This document shows, one piece after another, positions 11,724-22,871 of a stretch of 64,000 bases of DNA. Under the pieces are notes generated by a model. The model did not search any database and was not told the DNA's origin. It was given only the letters and a program-made list of their open reading frames with translations. A program made the position numbers and the translations under genes. Position 1 is the stretch's first letter; each line of letters opens with the position of its first letter. The DNA comes from Diplosphaera chodatii (Eukaryota > Chlorophyta > Trebouxiophyceae > Prasiolales > Stichococcaceae): positions 1,798,001-1,862,000 of the forward strand of contig JAALGY010000031.1 of assembly GCA_032358165.1 (NCBI GenBank), given 5' to 3'.

Positions 11724-11945
11724 TCACCGCGGTGACAAGCCAGCAAATGCGGTAGACCCCACCATCAGCGCGACCGTGCCGGCCTGGGCCATGACGCGTG
11801 CTCGCATCATCTTCTGCGACAACTGGGAGTTGCCCTGTTTGAACGCCAGCAGCCCCACAACCAGGACGCCAGCAGTGACACCACAGCCAACAATGACCAA
11901 CGGGTTTCTTCGCTTCGGTATCATCTCGTTGTGCGGCTCTGACAT
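11724..11945 (-). CDS. HIG1-domain small mitochondrial inner membrane protein
   Basis: A single-exon frame of 73 codons from ATG 11945 to TGA 11724-11726. It encodes MSEPHNEMIPKRRNPLVIVG, then VTAGVLVVGLLAFKQGNSQL, then QKMMRARVMAQAGTVALMVG. Two membrane helices flank the short basic loop KQGNSQLSQKMMRARVMAQ, the hallmark of the HIG1/RCF1 family. These proteins stabilise cytochrome c oxidase and respiratory supercomplexes. The length fits the short members of the family. An upstream exon is possible but none is needed. Confidence 0.85.
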   Translation of the reverse strand: MSEPHNEMIPKRRNPLVIVGCGVTAGVLVVGLLAFKQGNSQLSQKMMRARVMAQAGTVALMVGSTAFAGLSPR

Positions 11946-12664
11946 CCTGAATCCACCAGAGCTGCTCCTCTGTATCCTGCGCTGGTGAATCCAAGCGGCG
12001 CTTTGGATGGTGCAAGCAATGCTAGGGGAGGTGCGGTAGTCTTCCTGCAGAGGGTGTGGACATCAGCAGGACAGGCACACCTCGGTGACAGCACAACCGC
12101 AAACAAGAAGGAACACACGATAACTGAGGTGCTGTGTGAACCGATCGATGTCAGTGGCAACAGGGCAACGTAAGTGCAGCTCTGCACGGGTGCAACACTC
12201 CACCGCAGGCGTGACGCAATGAGGCATTGGAGGGGTGCCCGAAATTTGCCAGGCGCCATCCAATGCGAATGATGACTCAATGGGCAATTCGCCGTCACGT
12301 CATCCGTCAGTTTACTTGCACAGTGGGCAGCCACTTTCTCTGGAAGCCTCATCGGCGCTTTCTACGAGCCTTTGCTCGTGTGCAGTCGGTCGGTGTTGGT
12401 TTGTTGATCAAGCCCTCCTTAACATATACAGCATCCAAAAGGGCACACCGGCGCTATCTGACACATGGACTGGTGTGTGCAGTCCACTGTGCTCCGCCTT
12501 ATTCGGTCAGTTCATCAAACCACAAACAACATGAATAGTGTACAAGCTCTAGTGGGCCTGCGAGGCAATCTGCCTTACGAACAACTACGAGGGTCCGTTT
12601 CCGTGGGGTGCCTCACACGGCGGTCCCAAGGGCCGCCGCATCTGCCGCCTTGGCAAGGGCCTCT
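11946..12664 (+). other. Intergenic, about 720 bp
   Basis: 5' flank of the HIG1-domain gene and 3' flank of the TRM10 gene. I see no supported exon, RNA gene or repeat. Confidence 0.45.
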
Positions 12665-14600
12665 TCACCCTGCTGTTGCCGCTGTGTCAGACCATCCGGC
12701 GGGTCCGACGTCAGCTATACTGGCGGCATGTGCACCTGCTGCGCCTGCTCCAGCGTCGGCGCTGTCAACCTCGCTGCCTGAGGCAGCACCATCACCCTTG
12801 CTGGCGCCTGTGTCAGCGGCCTTGCCGTTTGCGCCGCTGGCGGTAGCCAATGGCAGCCGCTTCCGCATGGGCACCACTGCGTCCAGAGCCGCCGCCCAGC
12901 TGCTGCCGCCGTGCACTGCCAGCAGCGCCGCCACCACGCTGTCCACGTTCAGGATGAAGTTCCTGTCGCGCACGGGCGCCCCGTCTGCCGTCTTGAGCTG
13001 CTGCTCCTCGATGGGCAGCCGCCGCACCTCGATGCCGTGTTGCTCCGCAAACTGCACGCGTCACGCTGGTGTTGCTGAGCACTGTGCAACCTCTCATCGG
13101 GTGCACCATAAAATGTCTCAAGGACGGCCAAACAAAGTCTGCGATGCTGAGTGCTCGACAGCACTCGAGTGAACACGCACCGCGGCAGTGATGCCCTTGC
13201 GGGGCGTGCGGTCGACGAGGCCGCCCACGCAGTACACCTTGCGGGGGTCCAGCGCCTGCAGCGGCTGCGCGGCGTCGGGCGACAGCATCACCAGCGAGGA
13301 GGCCGGGAAGGTGTCCAGCACAGCCGCCTCCAGGCGGTTGGCCGCCCAGCGCTCGCCCCCCATCCGCTGGCAAAACTCCTGCAGCGGCCCTGCAGACCCA
13401 GCAGCTGCTGGTGGATGCTGTGCCCCCTGTCCGGCTGCCGCTGCTGCCAAAATGACATCTGAATGTGTGGCAGGTGATGCATGAAAAGGTGCTGGGGTAC
13501 GCCGTGGCCAGAGGTTCATTTCGACTCGTCCAGTCAGCGTGGCAGGCGCAGCACCTGAGTAGGCCGTGAATGTCAGGCACGCGGGGCGGGCGGCACGCCT
13601 GTTGACTGCCACACACTGCTGCAGCTGCTTGGCCAGGCTGCGCATCTGCAAAGGTTGCATGGCATACAGTGACCAAGTAGTGTTGCACATCGTGAGGTGT
13701 GCAGCACAAGGGACAGGCAGCGAGCAGCTGTCTTCGAAGCTGGAGCACCCGCACCTCCCTGGCGGAGCAAGCTGTAATGAAGCTGCAGTCCACGACGAGG
13801 CGCAGGCCCTCCCGCAGTGCCGCCTCCACACGCGCCTGCTGCGCCAGCTGCGCCTCAGTGCGCTGCTGCCTGGCGGGCACACCCATGTCACGCCGTGCTT
13901 CCATGACACTTTACATCTAGCGCCATCTATCTGAACGCAGGCAGCGGCTGCGACCCAGCAACTGCCATCGCTCAGCACGTACTTGGCTGCCTTGGCTGCT
14001 GCAGCACGCTGTGCCGCCTGCTCCGGGGACGCGTCCTCGGGGTCCTGCAGCGCTGCCTTCCTGCCGTTGCAGATGGTCACCCTCGCACCAGTCAATGTGC
14101 CTGTACATGCGAGTTGACCACCATGCAGAAAGTGAGATGCAACAGCAGCTCAGCACAAGGCACCTCTTTGTGGCCTGCCGCTTCTCCTTCTGCTTGGCGT
14201 GTTGCTGCAGGCTGCGCTTTGTGTTGCGCGCACGTCGCCTGAGGTCCCAAAACTCCTGCGGCAGCTGCTTGTTCTTTACCTGCATCCAGTGGCAGCATTG
14301 GTGCCTTGAGCGAAGCGTCGTCAGCCGGTCCAGCAGGTGGGCGGCTGTATGTATGGCCTCCAGTGTCCAAATCAATGGATGTGACGCAGATCAACTGACG
14401 CTACATCGCACCGTGTTCCACCAGGGGTTGGCCGCCTTCCATTCCTCCAAGGCCGCAGATGCCAAGTCATGAGCCGTGGTACAGCCACATGTGGCATCCC
14501 CCTCTGCTGGACGTGGTCCAACAGGCAGCACTTGACCATCACCAGCAGCCGCACCGGCAACCTCTGCGGCGCACTCTTCAATGGCAGCACTGGTCGCCAT
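12665..14600 (-). CDS. TRM10: tRNA (guanine-N1)-methyltransferase, TRM10 family
   Basis: SPOUT-class methyltransferase that uses SAM to make m1G at position 9 of tRNAs. The proposed start is ATG 14600 (MATSAAIEECAAEVAG); exon 1 ends in EEWKAANPWWNT. The next exon gives VKNKQLPQEFWDLRRRARN and a Lys/Arg-rich coil typical of TRM10 N termini. Later exons encode GLRLVVDCSFITACSARE, MRSLAKQLQQCVAVNRRAAR, then SSLVMLSPDA, LDPRKVYCVGGLVDRTPRKG (the cofactor-binding knot) and FAEQHGIEVRRLPIEEQ. The last exon (12665-13050) continues into SWAAALDAVVPMRKR and an Ala/Gly-rich tail. The frame stays open to ATGs at 14873 and 14993, and the latter would overlap the divergent RWP-RK gene. I therefore chose the internal start. 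Confidence 0.88.
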
Positions 14601-14963
14601 ATGTGCTTGAGTTCGCGCAGCTGCTGTTGTGCATTTGAGCTGATCTGACAGTCGTACTGGATGCTCAGGCGCGGCCGTAACACTGTGTGCGAGTACAGTT
14701 GGTGAATTTTGCCAGAGCGGCTTCGTCAGTTTTGCCTCAGGGCGGGCGTTCGGGGCCGGCGGCGACAAGGGGTGTAAAGTGCGGTCCAACCTCGTCCTGT
14801 TCACCAACAGCGCAGCACGAAGATCGGGTACAACGCGCATCAGCTGGACGGCTGGAGCCGGGTATCGCACCATGGATCTGTGAGGTGCGGCCCGGAGCTG
14901 CGGTGCCGAGGCTGTCGGCTGCGCAGCGGAGCGGAACGGGTGCGGCCACGCAGTGCCAGCCAA

Positions 14964-17900
14964 GATGGCGGACCTAAAGGCACAGCTCAGCATCGCCACC
15001 TGCGCGTTCGCGAGCCGCGTCTCGGCTGCTGGAGGAGGATGCCTCGCTCAGGTGAGCTACGGGCTGCACGCACTCATGTCCTGCGCGTCCGCGTAGGCTG
15101 TGTCCTGCCGAAATATCAGTGGGACAAAATGGATCAACCTTCTGCATGCTGCCCTGGCAGCTCCCGGCCCCCGGGACGGCCATGCCAAGCAGCTCAATAT
15201 TATTTGGCCACACTTGCGCCCGCCGCATCCGTGTCGGGGCTGCCGTGCTCCCCGAGCAGCGGCCATAAGTCAGGCTGGCCACCACCACAGACGAGCCGAT
15301 GACACACTCTGCACTGCTCGTCCGCAGGTGTGGCTCCCGCAGGTCATGGACGACGGCGGCCTTTGCCTCAGCACACAGGTGAGCCTGGCCCAACTGCTTG
15401 CGCTGTTCCCTGTGCTCTGACGGGGCTGTTGGCGTGGAGGACGCGGGTACAACCTTACCTGGTACGCCGCAGCCCCCCCGGCAGCGGCCCCTCCAGCGCG
15501 CGGGCCGCTGCGCCCGCCCTTGACACAGATCCTCTGTGGCTGCATTCCCCGTGCCCAGGTCGCTGGGTTGCGTCGGCTGTGAAGGCCGTGCATGTGAGAT
15601 AGGTGTGGGCTGTTCACCAGCTGCCACATGTGCATCCGCCCCGCGGCCGCTCATGGCATTTGACATGCTGGGTGTGCAGGGCCAGCCGTTCTCCGTGAGC
15701 GGCACTGGCGACCTGCTTGCGCTGTTTAGATGCGTCTCCTGCCGGTATCGCTTTGCCATCGGCGCCGCGGACGGCGGGGTCGCCAGCCTGGGCATGGGCG
15801 CCATCGGCCGCGTGTTCGCCTCCGGCGAGCCGGAGATGTCGCACGACGTCCAGCAGTACGACCGCAGCATGTACAGCCGGGTGGGCGAGGCGCAGCGGTG
15901 CCGCGTGCACGCGAGCCTGTTCATGCCGCTGTTCTCCACGCCCGCGCGGGAGGGGCAGCCGGTCGCAGTGTTCGAGGTCGCGCAGGCGGAGCGCAACGTG
16001 CTGTTCCCCGCCCTCATCGACAGCCTCGTCAGCTGCCTGCAGGTGACCTGCTCTGTCTGGTCGCGTGCGCATCGTGTGCTGAGTGTCCAGAAATGGACAC
16101 TTGTTCATCTGTTCATGAGTTGTTAGGAGCAGACAACGGTGCCAGAGCGCGACCACTGTGTCGCTGATGCCGCAGGGCACAGGACTGTTCACAGCAGACG
16201 CGCGCATGCACACGATGGCGGTCGGATTGCAGGGCGCCCCCGCTGCCCCGCAGCTCCCGGCGCCCGCCGGGATGCAGCTGCTGCAACAGCACACAGCGCC
16301 CGCCGGCCTGCAGCTGCTGCAGCCCGACGCGGAGCTGCGCACTGCGTCGCCGCAGCCGCAGCAGGGATCACCGCCGGTGGCGCACTCTGAGGCGTGCCCC
16401 GTCAGCGGGGAGGTCAAGCGGGAGGGCGGCGCCGCCGCCGCCCCAGTGCCCGCAGCCAGACAGCAGGCCGCGTCCGGCAACCGCAGCGACAACAACAGCA
16501 GCGACTCCATCCAGACAACCCGTGAGAAATCGGCCCTCAGGGACCAGCTTGCCTGCACACATGCCACTTGTACCGCCTCGTCATGCTGCAGGGAACCATG
16601 CTACACGTGGCAAACCACATGCTGGCCCTGCAGGCAAGCGGGCGCGCCTGGCTGGCGAGGCCGAGGTGCGTACCCTGGAGCGCGGCCACAGCATGCCCGA
16701 GCCAGAAACCCTGCGGACCGTGTCAGCGAGGTGAGCCTGCAAGCCCTCAACCCTGTTTGAGTGTCCGCCCTCTGTCATCACAGTCTGCCACGGCGCCAAG
16801 CGGCGGATGCAGCAACTGAGCGGAGCCACATTCAGGATTCATTCACCTGCTGGCGCACCGTCACACCGCAGGTCACAGCGGTCATGCCGCTTCAGCACGG
16901 TGTCGCTGCTGAGCGCGGGCAGCAGCGAGCTGACGGGGGCGCTGGAGCAGGGGGAGGAGCGCGCCTCCATGGGCGCCGGCAAGCGCCTCACGCTGCAGCA
17001 GCTGCAGGTGCGGCCCCCGCAGATCTCACGTGCGATACACCACCAGCCAGAAACCCCACCAGCACAATATATTCACACTCGCTTGTTGCAGACGAGCTCC
17101 TGCGTCTTCTTGCAGGCGCAGTTTGGCTGTGGGCTCAAGGAGGCAGCAAGCAACCTCGGCATCTGCCCCACAAGTGCGTCGTCTGCAGCTTGTGTGCTTG
17201 ATGGGTTGCACTATGGTACCTCTCTGATGCTGTGGCCGAGGCTGGTTCCAGCCCACATCCAGGCAGACATCGTATTCACTGTCGGTTGTACTGTCCGCTT
17301 GCAGCCCTGAAGCGGGCGTGCCGGCGCCACGGCATTGCACGGTGGCCCAGGCGCCCCGCCCTCCGGCCCGTGAAGCACCTGCCCTCCTCCTCAGCCGATG
17401 AGTTCGGCACCCAGCCAACGCTCGTAGACGCGACCGTTCGCGGCGGCGTGCAGCTGACGCACTCCGCAATCCCTCAGTTCGACCTGGGTGCGTCTCGGTC
17501 TTGGCGTGCTTTCCCAAAGTGCACTCACACACTTCGCATCAATCAGCGTTGGGCGCCGTCACCTGCTGCAGCAACCTTTTCGCGCTGAGCTGTGCCTCCT
17601 GCTTTGCCAGGGGCATTGAGCTTCGAAGAGGCAGCAACCCTGCCGCCGGGCAGCGCAGCGTCGCCCGCATCGGGGGCGATCGCCGTCTCTGACAGCCAGC
17701 CTGTGATGGTGCTGCCAGACCTGGCGGGGTGGCCAAGCATGAGCGTCCCTGTGGCGGCCGAGCTGCCGATGCTGGCGCACCGGCGCCTCGACGGCATGGA
17801 CGGCGTCGCCCACCTGCTGCCGGGTGCCCGCTGTGGTGGTGGCGCAACGTGTGGCAGCCCAAATCCTGCAGCATCAGCTGTTTTGGGCGGCCTACGATGG

Positions 17901-18389
17901 CGCCGTCGAAAACTGTGTGGTTTCCTCTGCGCTTCGCTCATGTGGTGCCTGCGCTGGTCTGCAGCCGGGGCGCGGGACGTGGGGTCCGCCACCCACGACG
18001 GCGCGCTCGCGTGCGCGGCCCTGGGCCCGCTGCCGGCGTGCTGCTCCGTGGGGCCGCCCAGCTGCGCCCACTCCACCTTCGAGGCCGGCGCCCTGGGCCA
18101 CCCCTACAGCTTTGCACACTTCCCGGCCTCTGGCGGCTCGGGCCACAGCGCAGCTGGCATGCTGCCGCAGCTGTGCGCCCCGCCCAGCAGCTTTGCAGTT
18201 GCGGGCACAGCGGGCGTGCATGCGAATGCAGGCCACAGCATGAGCCATGCCCCGGCGTCGCAGCCTTTTGTTGATCAGGCCCTGCTTCAAGACTTCAGCG
18301 CTGGGCTCTCTGGGATGGAGCTTCTGCTGCCCACCGACGGACTGGTCACAGCTTCCTCGCCCATAGTCAGCTTTCACGAGCTGCAATGA
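14964..18389 (+). CDS. RWP-RK transcription factor, NIT2/NIN-like
   Basis: Probable nuclear regulator of nitrogen metabolism. Exon 1 starts at ATG 14964 (MADLKAQLSIATCAFASRVS) and ends in CLAQ. Exon 2 (15328-15378) gives VWLPQVMDDGGLCLSTQ. Exon 3 (15680-16042) gives GQPFSVSGTGDLLALF and SLGMGAIGRVFASGEPEMSH, the GAF-like N-terminal domain of NLPs. A Gln/Ala/Pro-rich region follows. The RWP-RK domain is split over three exons: GKRLTLQQLQ (around 16980-17007), [19 protein letters not shown] (from about 17116) and [20 protein letters not shown] (from about 17307). The C terminus (17612-18389) is Ala/Gly/Ser/Pro-rich with no visible PB1 domain, which resembles algal NIT2 more than land-plant NLPs. 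Some middle exons (16050-16980) are uncertain. The hallmark Lys after RWPxR is Pro here. Confidence 0.88.
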
Positions 18390-19248
18390 TTGCGCCGTCA
18401 CCGCTGGGAGGACCCAGGAATTTTGAGCGCGCGAGACAGCGATCCTGGAGGTCATGCAATTTTCGGACATGGGTTTGCGAGGATTGGGTTTGCCATATCT
18501 GATGGTTGGAAGAGCACAACTATGATCATTGCTTGCTGCGCTCCCCTTTGCCCCGCCTGCACGGCGCTGTATGGGCGCCAGCCGCCCAAGCGCTGGCTGC
18601 TGCAGTGACGCTGGGTCTTGAGTTGATCATGCCGCCAGCCTTGGGCGCCACTTTGTCAATATGCATGCCACCGTGCAGCCCTGCTTGCATCGTGGTTTAG
18701 TCGCTGTAGAATGTGCGTGCGATACAGAAAATAGCTGATTGCCCTCGTTTTATTGGTTGAATGCATATCAGGTGTTTATCGTCAAGCGGCGCCCAGTGCT
18801 GCCCGCTGTCTTTGGTTGTGCTGTGTTCAAAGCTTTGCTGATGTAACTCCGCATGACATGAATACAGACCATGCCAGCTGATCAAGCAACGAATGCTCTG
18901 GTTCTGGATGCCGGTCAGCATGTCTGACCAGTTTCCAATGATGCAACTCATGCCATTGGCATGAGATCTCAATGGTTTGAGGGTCAGATGGCAGGATGCC
19001 GCTTGGAAGCGGATGCTCCGTACTGCTTGTACTTGACTGGGCTGACCATTGGCGATTCGCACCTTGGCGATTTGCACCTAAAACTGCGGCGCAGTGCATC
19101 GCTGTCCACCTGGGAAGGCAATTTCGCTCGCGATCATTTGTGCTGTGTAGTGCAAAGCGTGTTGGTGGTCTCCAGATGTTTAGAAGTAGGCCGGTTGCCG
19201 TGATGACCCTTTGACATCAGATTGCTGTTCACAGCCCAAACATTCGCC
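18390..19248 (+). other. Intergenic, about 860 bp
   Basis: 3' flank of the RWP-RK gene and 5' flank of the PAP2 gene, both plus-strand. Only short open frames on either strand, with no domain signal. Confidence 0.45.
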
Positions 19249-20473
19249 ATGGGCCCGCTATGCTCTCAACATATACGCTTGGCATCTCGGGGCGAAGTTG
19301 CAGCAGGCGTACGCATGGGTCACAGGGCATTCACCGCCACCAGGATCCAGCGCCGGCGGTGCGTCATCGTGGCAGCACTACCAGCAGGTGGCGAACCAGC
19401 ACAGAAGGGCCCATTGGCGCGGCCAGCAGTCTGCACAGGAGCCGTGATGGTGTTTGCACTCACCACATACGACGTGCTGGGCGGCATGTCGCTGCATCTG
19501 CTGGCACCAGTAGATACAGCTGCACAGGGCTTCGTTGCCAGCCACTGGCCTACGACACCCGATGCGAGGTTCATCGCCAACGCCGTCTCCGACGTGCCCA
19601 TCGGGACGGCAGTGGCTGCTGCTGCAGCTGCAGGCCTGGCATCTGGGGTGCACACGCCCCTGCGGACGCTGCGGCGGGCTGCGCTCGTCGCAGCCTGCTT
19701 CTTTGCACCAGGTCTGAGATGCACCGACACAAAATTGATGAATCTTGTCGCTTCACAGCAATCGCAGCTGCTGTCTCGGACGATTGTCGAAGCATGTCAC
19801 CTTCAGTGGCTATCAGGGTGGGGCCTGACGACCAAGGACGTCCCGCTTATAGACCTATTTAAGCATGCATTCCGGCGTGCACGACCTGGCTTCGGCTTTG
19901 AGCACAGCGGCACCTTCAGCATGCCGTCGGGGTGAGCGTGGTCCACTGCGTAGCATGGCATCCTGCTTTCGTGGGAGCCCGGCATCGTGACGCTGCAGGA
20001 CCCCTCTGATGATTGTGCCTCCGTGCTGCAGGCACACCTTCACAGCCTGCTTTTGGGTTTCCTGCGCTATCCTGCTGGCGAGCACACTCGCCGCTGATGG
20101 GTCGTCTGCTGGCGTGTCGAAGTTGCTGAGGCGCAACCAGGCGGCGCTGTGGCTGCTCGTCGTTGTAACCGCGATCGGCCGGCTGCTGTCTGATGTGCAC
20201 TGGCTGAGCGACACCATTGCAGGTGAGTTGCGCTGTGGTGGAAACTGATGCCGCCCTTCGTCCGTGCTGTTACAGTCGCTCAGTCTGTTGACAGCTTGGG
20301 AACCATTGTAACCAGGGGCCGCACTCGCGGTTGCGATGGTGTCATTTGCTGCAATCCTGCTGGACGGCTTGGAGGTGACAGCAGCTCAGACAGCACCAGG
20401 GTCAGGTGCAGCAGCGGAGGGTGAGAAGGAGAAGGACGACGAAGCAGTTGGTTCCACGAGGAAGCTGTTTTGA
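19249..20473 (+). CDS. PAP2-family membrane phosphatase, probably plastid-targeted
   Basis: Phosphatidic acid phosphatase type 2 / lipid phosphate phosphatase family. The exons 19249-19711, 19817-19931, 20032-20222 and 20316-20473 join in frame to 308 aa. The three catalytic motifs are complete: KHAFRRARP (KxxxxxxRP), PSGH built across the exon 2/3 junction, and GRLLSDVHWLSD (the SRxxxxxHxxxD motif, with Gly for Ser). Hydrophobic segments include VMVFALTTYDVLGG, AVSDVPIGTAVAAAAAAG, HTFTACFWVSCAILLAS, ALWLLVVVTAIG and ALAVAMVSFAAILLDG. The N terminus is rich in Arg, Ala and Ser with few acidic residues, like a transit peptide. The tail is charged (EGEKEKDDEAVGS). The substrate could be phosphatidate, diacylglycerol pyrophosphate or an isoprenyl phosphate. 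Confidence 0.9.
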
Positions 20474-20815
20474 CGATGCCATCGGGTCTGCTGTGTACCA
20501 TCATGAGAATGGAGCATGGACCAATTTTGCATTCTCAATTCAAGGTACTGGGGTAAATTTCTTGAATGCACATTATCATTGAATTGCTGCGCACATGCGC
20601 AAAAAGTCAGTCAACAATATCAGTTTCGATGTTGCGGCCTGCTGTGGAAGTTACTTGCTGGCAGAGGGACATCGAACTCCCAGGCGCAGCTCGATGCCAC
20701 TGACTACTTGTCCTTGTTTTGGGATTCCGCTGGACCTGTTGCAGAGCAGAGTGTGGTCTACAGCTCAGTGTGCAATGTGGAATGCTGACAACCGTGTGAG
20801 CAATAAGGTATTTGG
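20474..20815 (+). other. Intergenic between convergent genes
   Basis: About 340 bp between the PAP2 stop and the rhodanese stop. It should hold both 3' UTRs; no clear TGTAA was seen on the plus strand. Confidence 0.4.
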
Positions 20816-22384
20816 CTACAGCGGCATGCATGTGACAGCTTGCTCAGGTTGCTTGTAAGGGTGCTTACCAGCAGCATTTGGGGTTCGCCCAATGTTGCCT
20901 GTGTCGTACTTTCCTGCAGCACATAACCAGACGTGAAACACAGTCCAACCGACCTCTCACACGCCACCTGCCCCTCATGCCGCATGTGTCCTACCAGTGA
21001 AGCCCTCATCGCCATAGGCTCTGTACCAGCCGTACACGCCGCCGTCTAGATGGTACACCGGGGTGGCTGCCTTGCTTTTCAGCACCCTGCAACACGACAG
21101 CGTCCCGCCTTTGACACCCTCTACAGCGTGTCATGTTTGTACAAGGCATGTGCCAGGCAAGCACTCAATAGGCCACCTGTAGGCTGCAGTAAGACTCCTC
21201 GATGCCTTGCCCTGCACAGAACAGACAGCCACGGTCAATTTGCTGTTCAGACGGAAAACCCACGGACCAGTCTGCCAACAAGGTGACTCATAGCACAGTA
21301 GCTCACCATCCTAAATGCATGAACATCATCGGCGCACCCACTGGAAGCTGGGCGTGGGCTCTGTGGTGCCGCCGCCCTCGCAAGCCAGGATCACGCCCTT
21401 GCCGCCTGCTGCCGCCCGCACATCCTCAATGAAGTTTGGGTTGGGCTCCACCGGCGTCACGCCATTGGCCATCAGCGCTACCGCGCGCAGCGCCTGCGCA
21501 TTTGGGGCATGCTGGATGAGGAGAAAACGCGGCATTCACCCATGTGAGTGTCAGCACCCTGTGAAGCGATCCGACAACATGGACGCTGCATACAGACGGC
21601 CGCGCATGACACCTTTGCAAAGGACGGCTTGGACCAGTCCGCCAGCTGGAAGAGTGGCGCACTCTTGGCACCAATGGGCGTAGCATCCTTGTAGAGATTG
21701 CTGCAAGGCAAGCCATTGTGGAGTCGCATGTTGTGGCATGCATGAAAGTGTTCGAAGAGCCAGCTATGCGCTTTGAAGGAGACTGAGGATCCGACACAAC
21801 GACTCACCCAGGGCGCACATCTACAAGGACTGCCTCATTCCTGTCAGCCAGCTCCTTTGCCTTCTGCGGGCTCAGTGACTGTAGGTTGTTGTCGTCCTTG
21901 AGGTATCTGCGGGCACAGCAAGCGGGTCACACACACCGGCCTCGGTGCACAACCCAACCTCAACATCAGTAGGTCACTGCATCGCCTGCCATCAGAGCCT
22001 GGTGACATAGCAAGTGGCAGACTGCTGCACGCACTTGTATACATACTCCCAGCGCGGCACCTGCCGGCATGCACTCGGTTGTTAGCTTCTGACTGATTCG
22101 ACGCGCGGCTTCATACGTGTTGTGCGTGGCAAGATGGTGGGCCACCGCTCGATGCTGTCAAGACACCATGCGCATGTCACAAAGCACGTGTGCATGCTGT
22201 CCACCTTGTCCGTCTCCGCCGTCGCTTGGTTGGTGGCTCTATGACGTACTCTTTCCCGCCTGTTTCGTTGAGGCGAAGCCTGGAAGGGCCTCGAGGCCGG
22301 TTGTCTAAATGCTAGCATCTGCACACTGTGCTGTGCTTGTCGCTCAATGCTCACGCGCGGCGTTTGCCCAAACGACAGCATCAT
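20816..22384 (-). CDS. Rhodanese-domain protein, chloroplast STR14-like
   Basis: Single rhodanese domain. Exon near 21812-21917 gives KDDNNLQSLSPQKAKELADR, then NEAVLVDVRP. The next gives YKDATPIGAKSAPLFQLADW. An exon near 21330-21500 gives NPNFIEDVRAAAGGKGVILA, then CEGGGTTEPTPSFQW. GKASRSLTAAYR follows, and then VYHLDGGVYGWYRAYGDEGF. The Cys in LACEGGGTTEPT is the active-site position, and the Gly-rich loop with EPT matches plant plastid STR14 proteins. The proposed first exon (from ATG 22384, MMLSFGQTPRVSIERQAQHS) is Arg/Gln/Ser-rich like a transit peptide. The C-terminal exon ends ..GRTPNAAGKHPYKQPEQ.. at TAG 20816, but GTAAGC within it could instead be a donor. The exact substrate is unknown for this family. 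Confidence 0.75.
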
Positions 22385-22871
22385 CCTTGGATGTTATTGT
22401 GTATGAACGTCTGTGGTGTCACAAGCCTCATATGAGACTGCCACGGGCCCATGGCTTTCTTCCAGCAGCATATCCAGGGCCGTTGCACCTGGCGATCTGA
22501 TCGCCCAAATGAGATGCAGACCCCACGAAAAGGGGTGTAATGCCCAACAGGTACAAACTTCCATATCCCCTCCACCTGTATTGACTTGTGAACGATCACG
22601 AGTCACGACGTAGCCACCTGCCTCGCCTGAGCAAACCCAATCCTGCAGATAGTTGCAGGAGCGAGACAGTCGTCTGATGTGGCCGCACGCTGGCGGCAGC
22701 TGGTAGTGATCGGTGGTGGTGGTCATGCTAGAGGTAATGAAAGTGCAATGGCGTGCATGCAGGTTGGCACCACCGCTGCTTTGAGTTGCATTTCAGGCTA
22801 TACACGAACGACACAGCTCTGTGAGCATGGAGCACGGCTGCCACGCCGAGCTTGGTTACTTCAGTCAGTCT
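22385..22871 (+). other. Intergenic, about 490 bp
   Basis: Separates the dCMP deaminase stop from the rhodanese start, both minus-strand. No exon-like sequence recognised. Confidence 0.45.

Noticed and set aside
12813..14095. Two minus-strand frames of 363 and 325 codons
   Set aside because: They run through TRM10 introns in shifting frames. Only parts coincide with conserved TRM10 blocks, so the spliced model is preferred.
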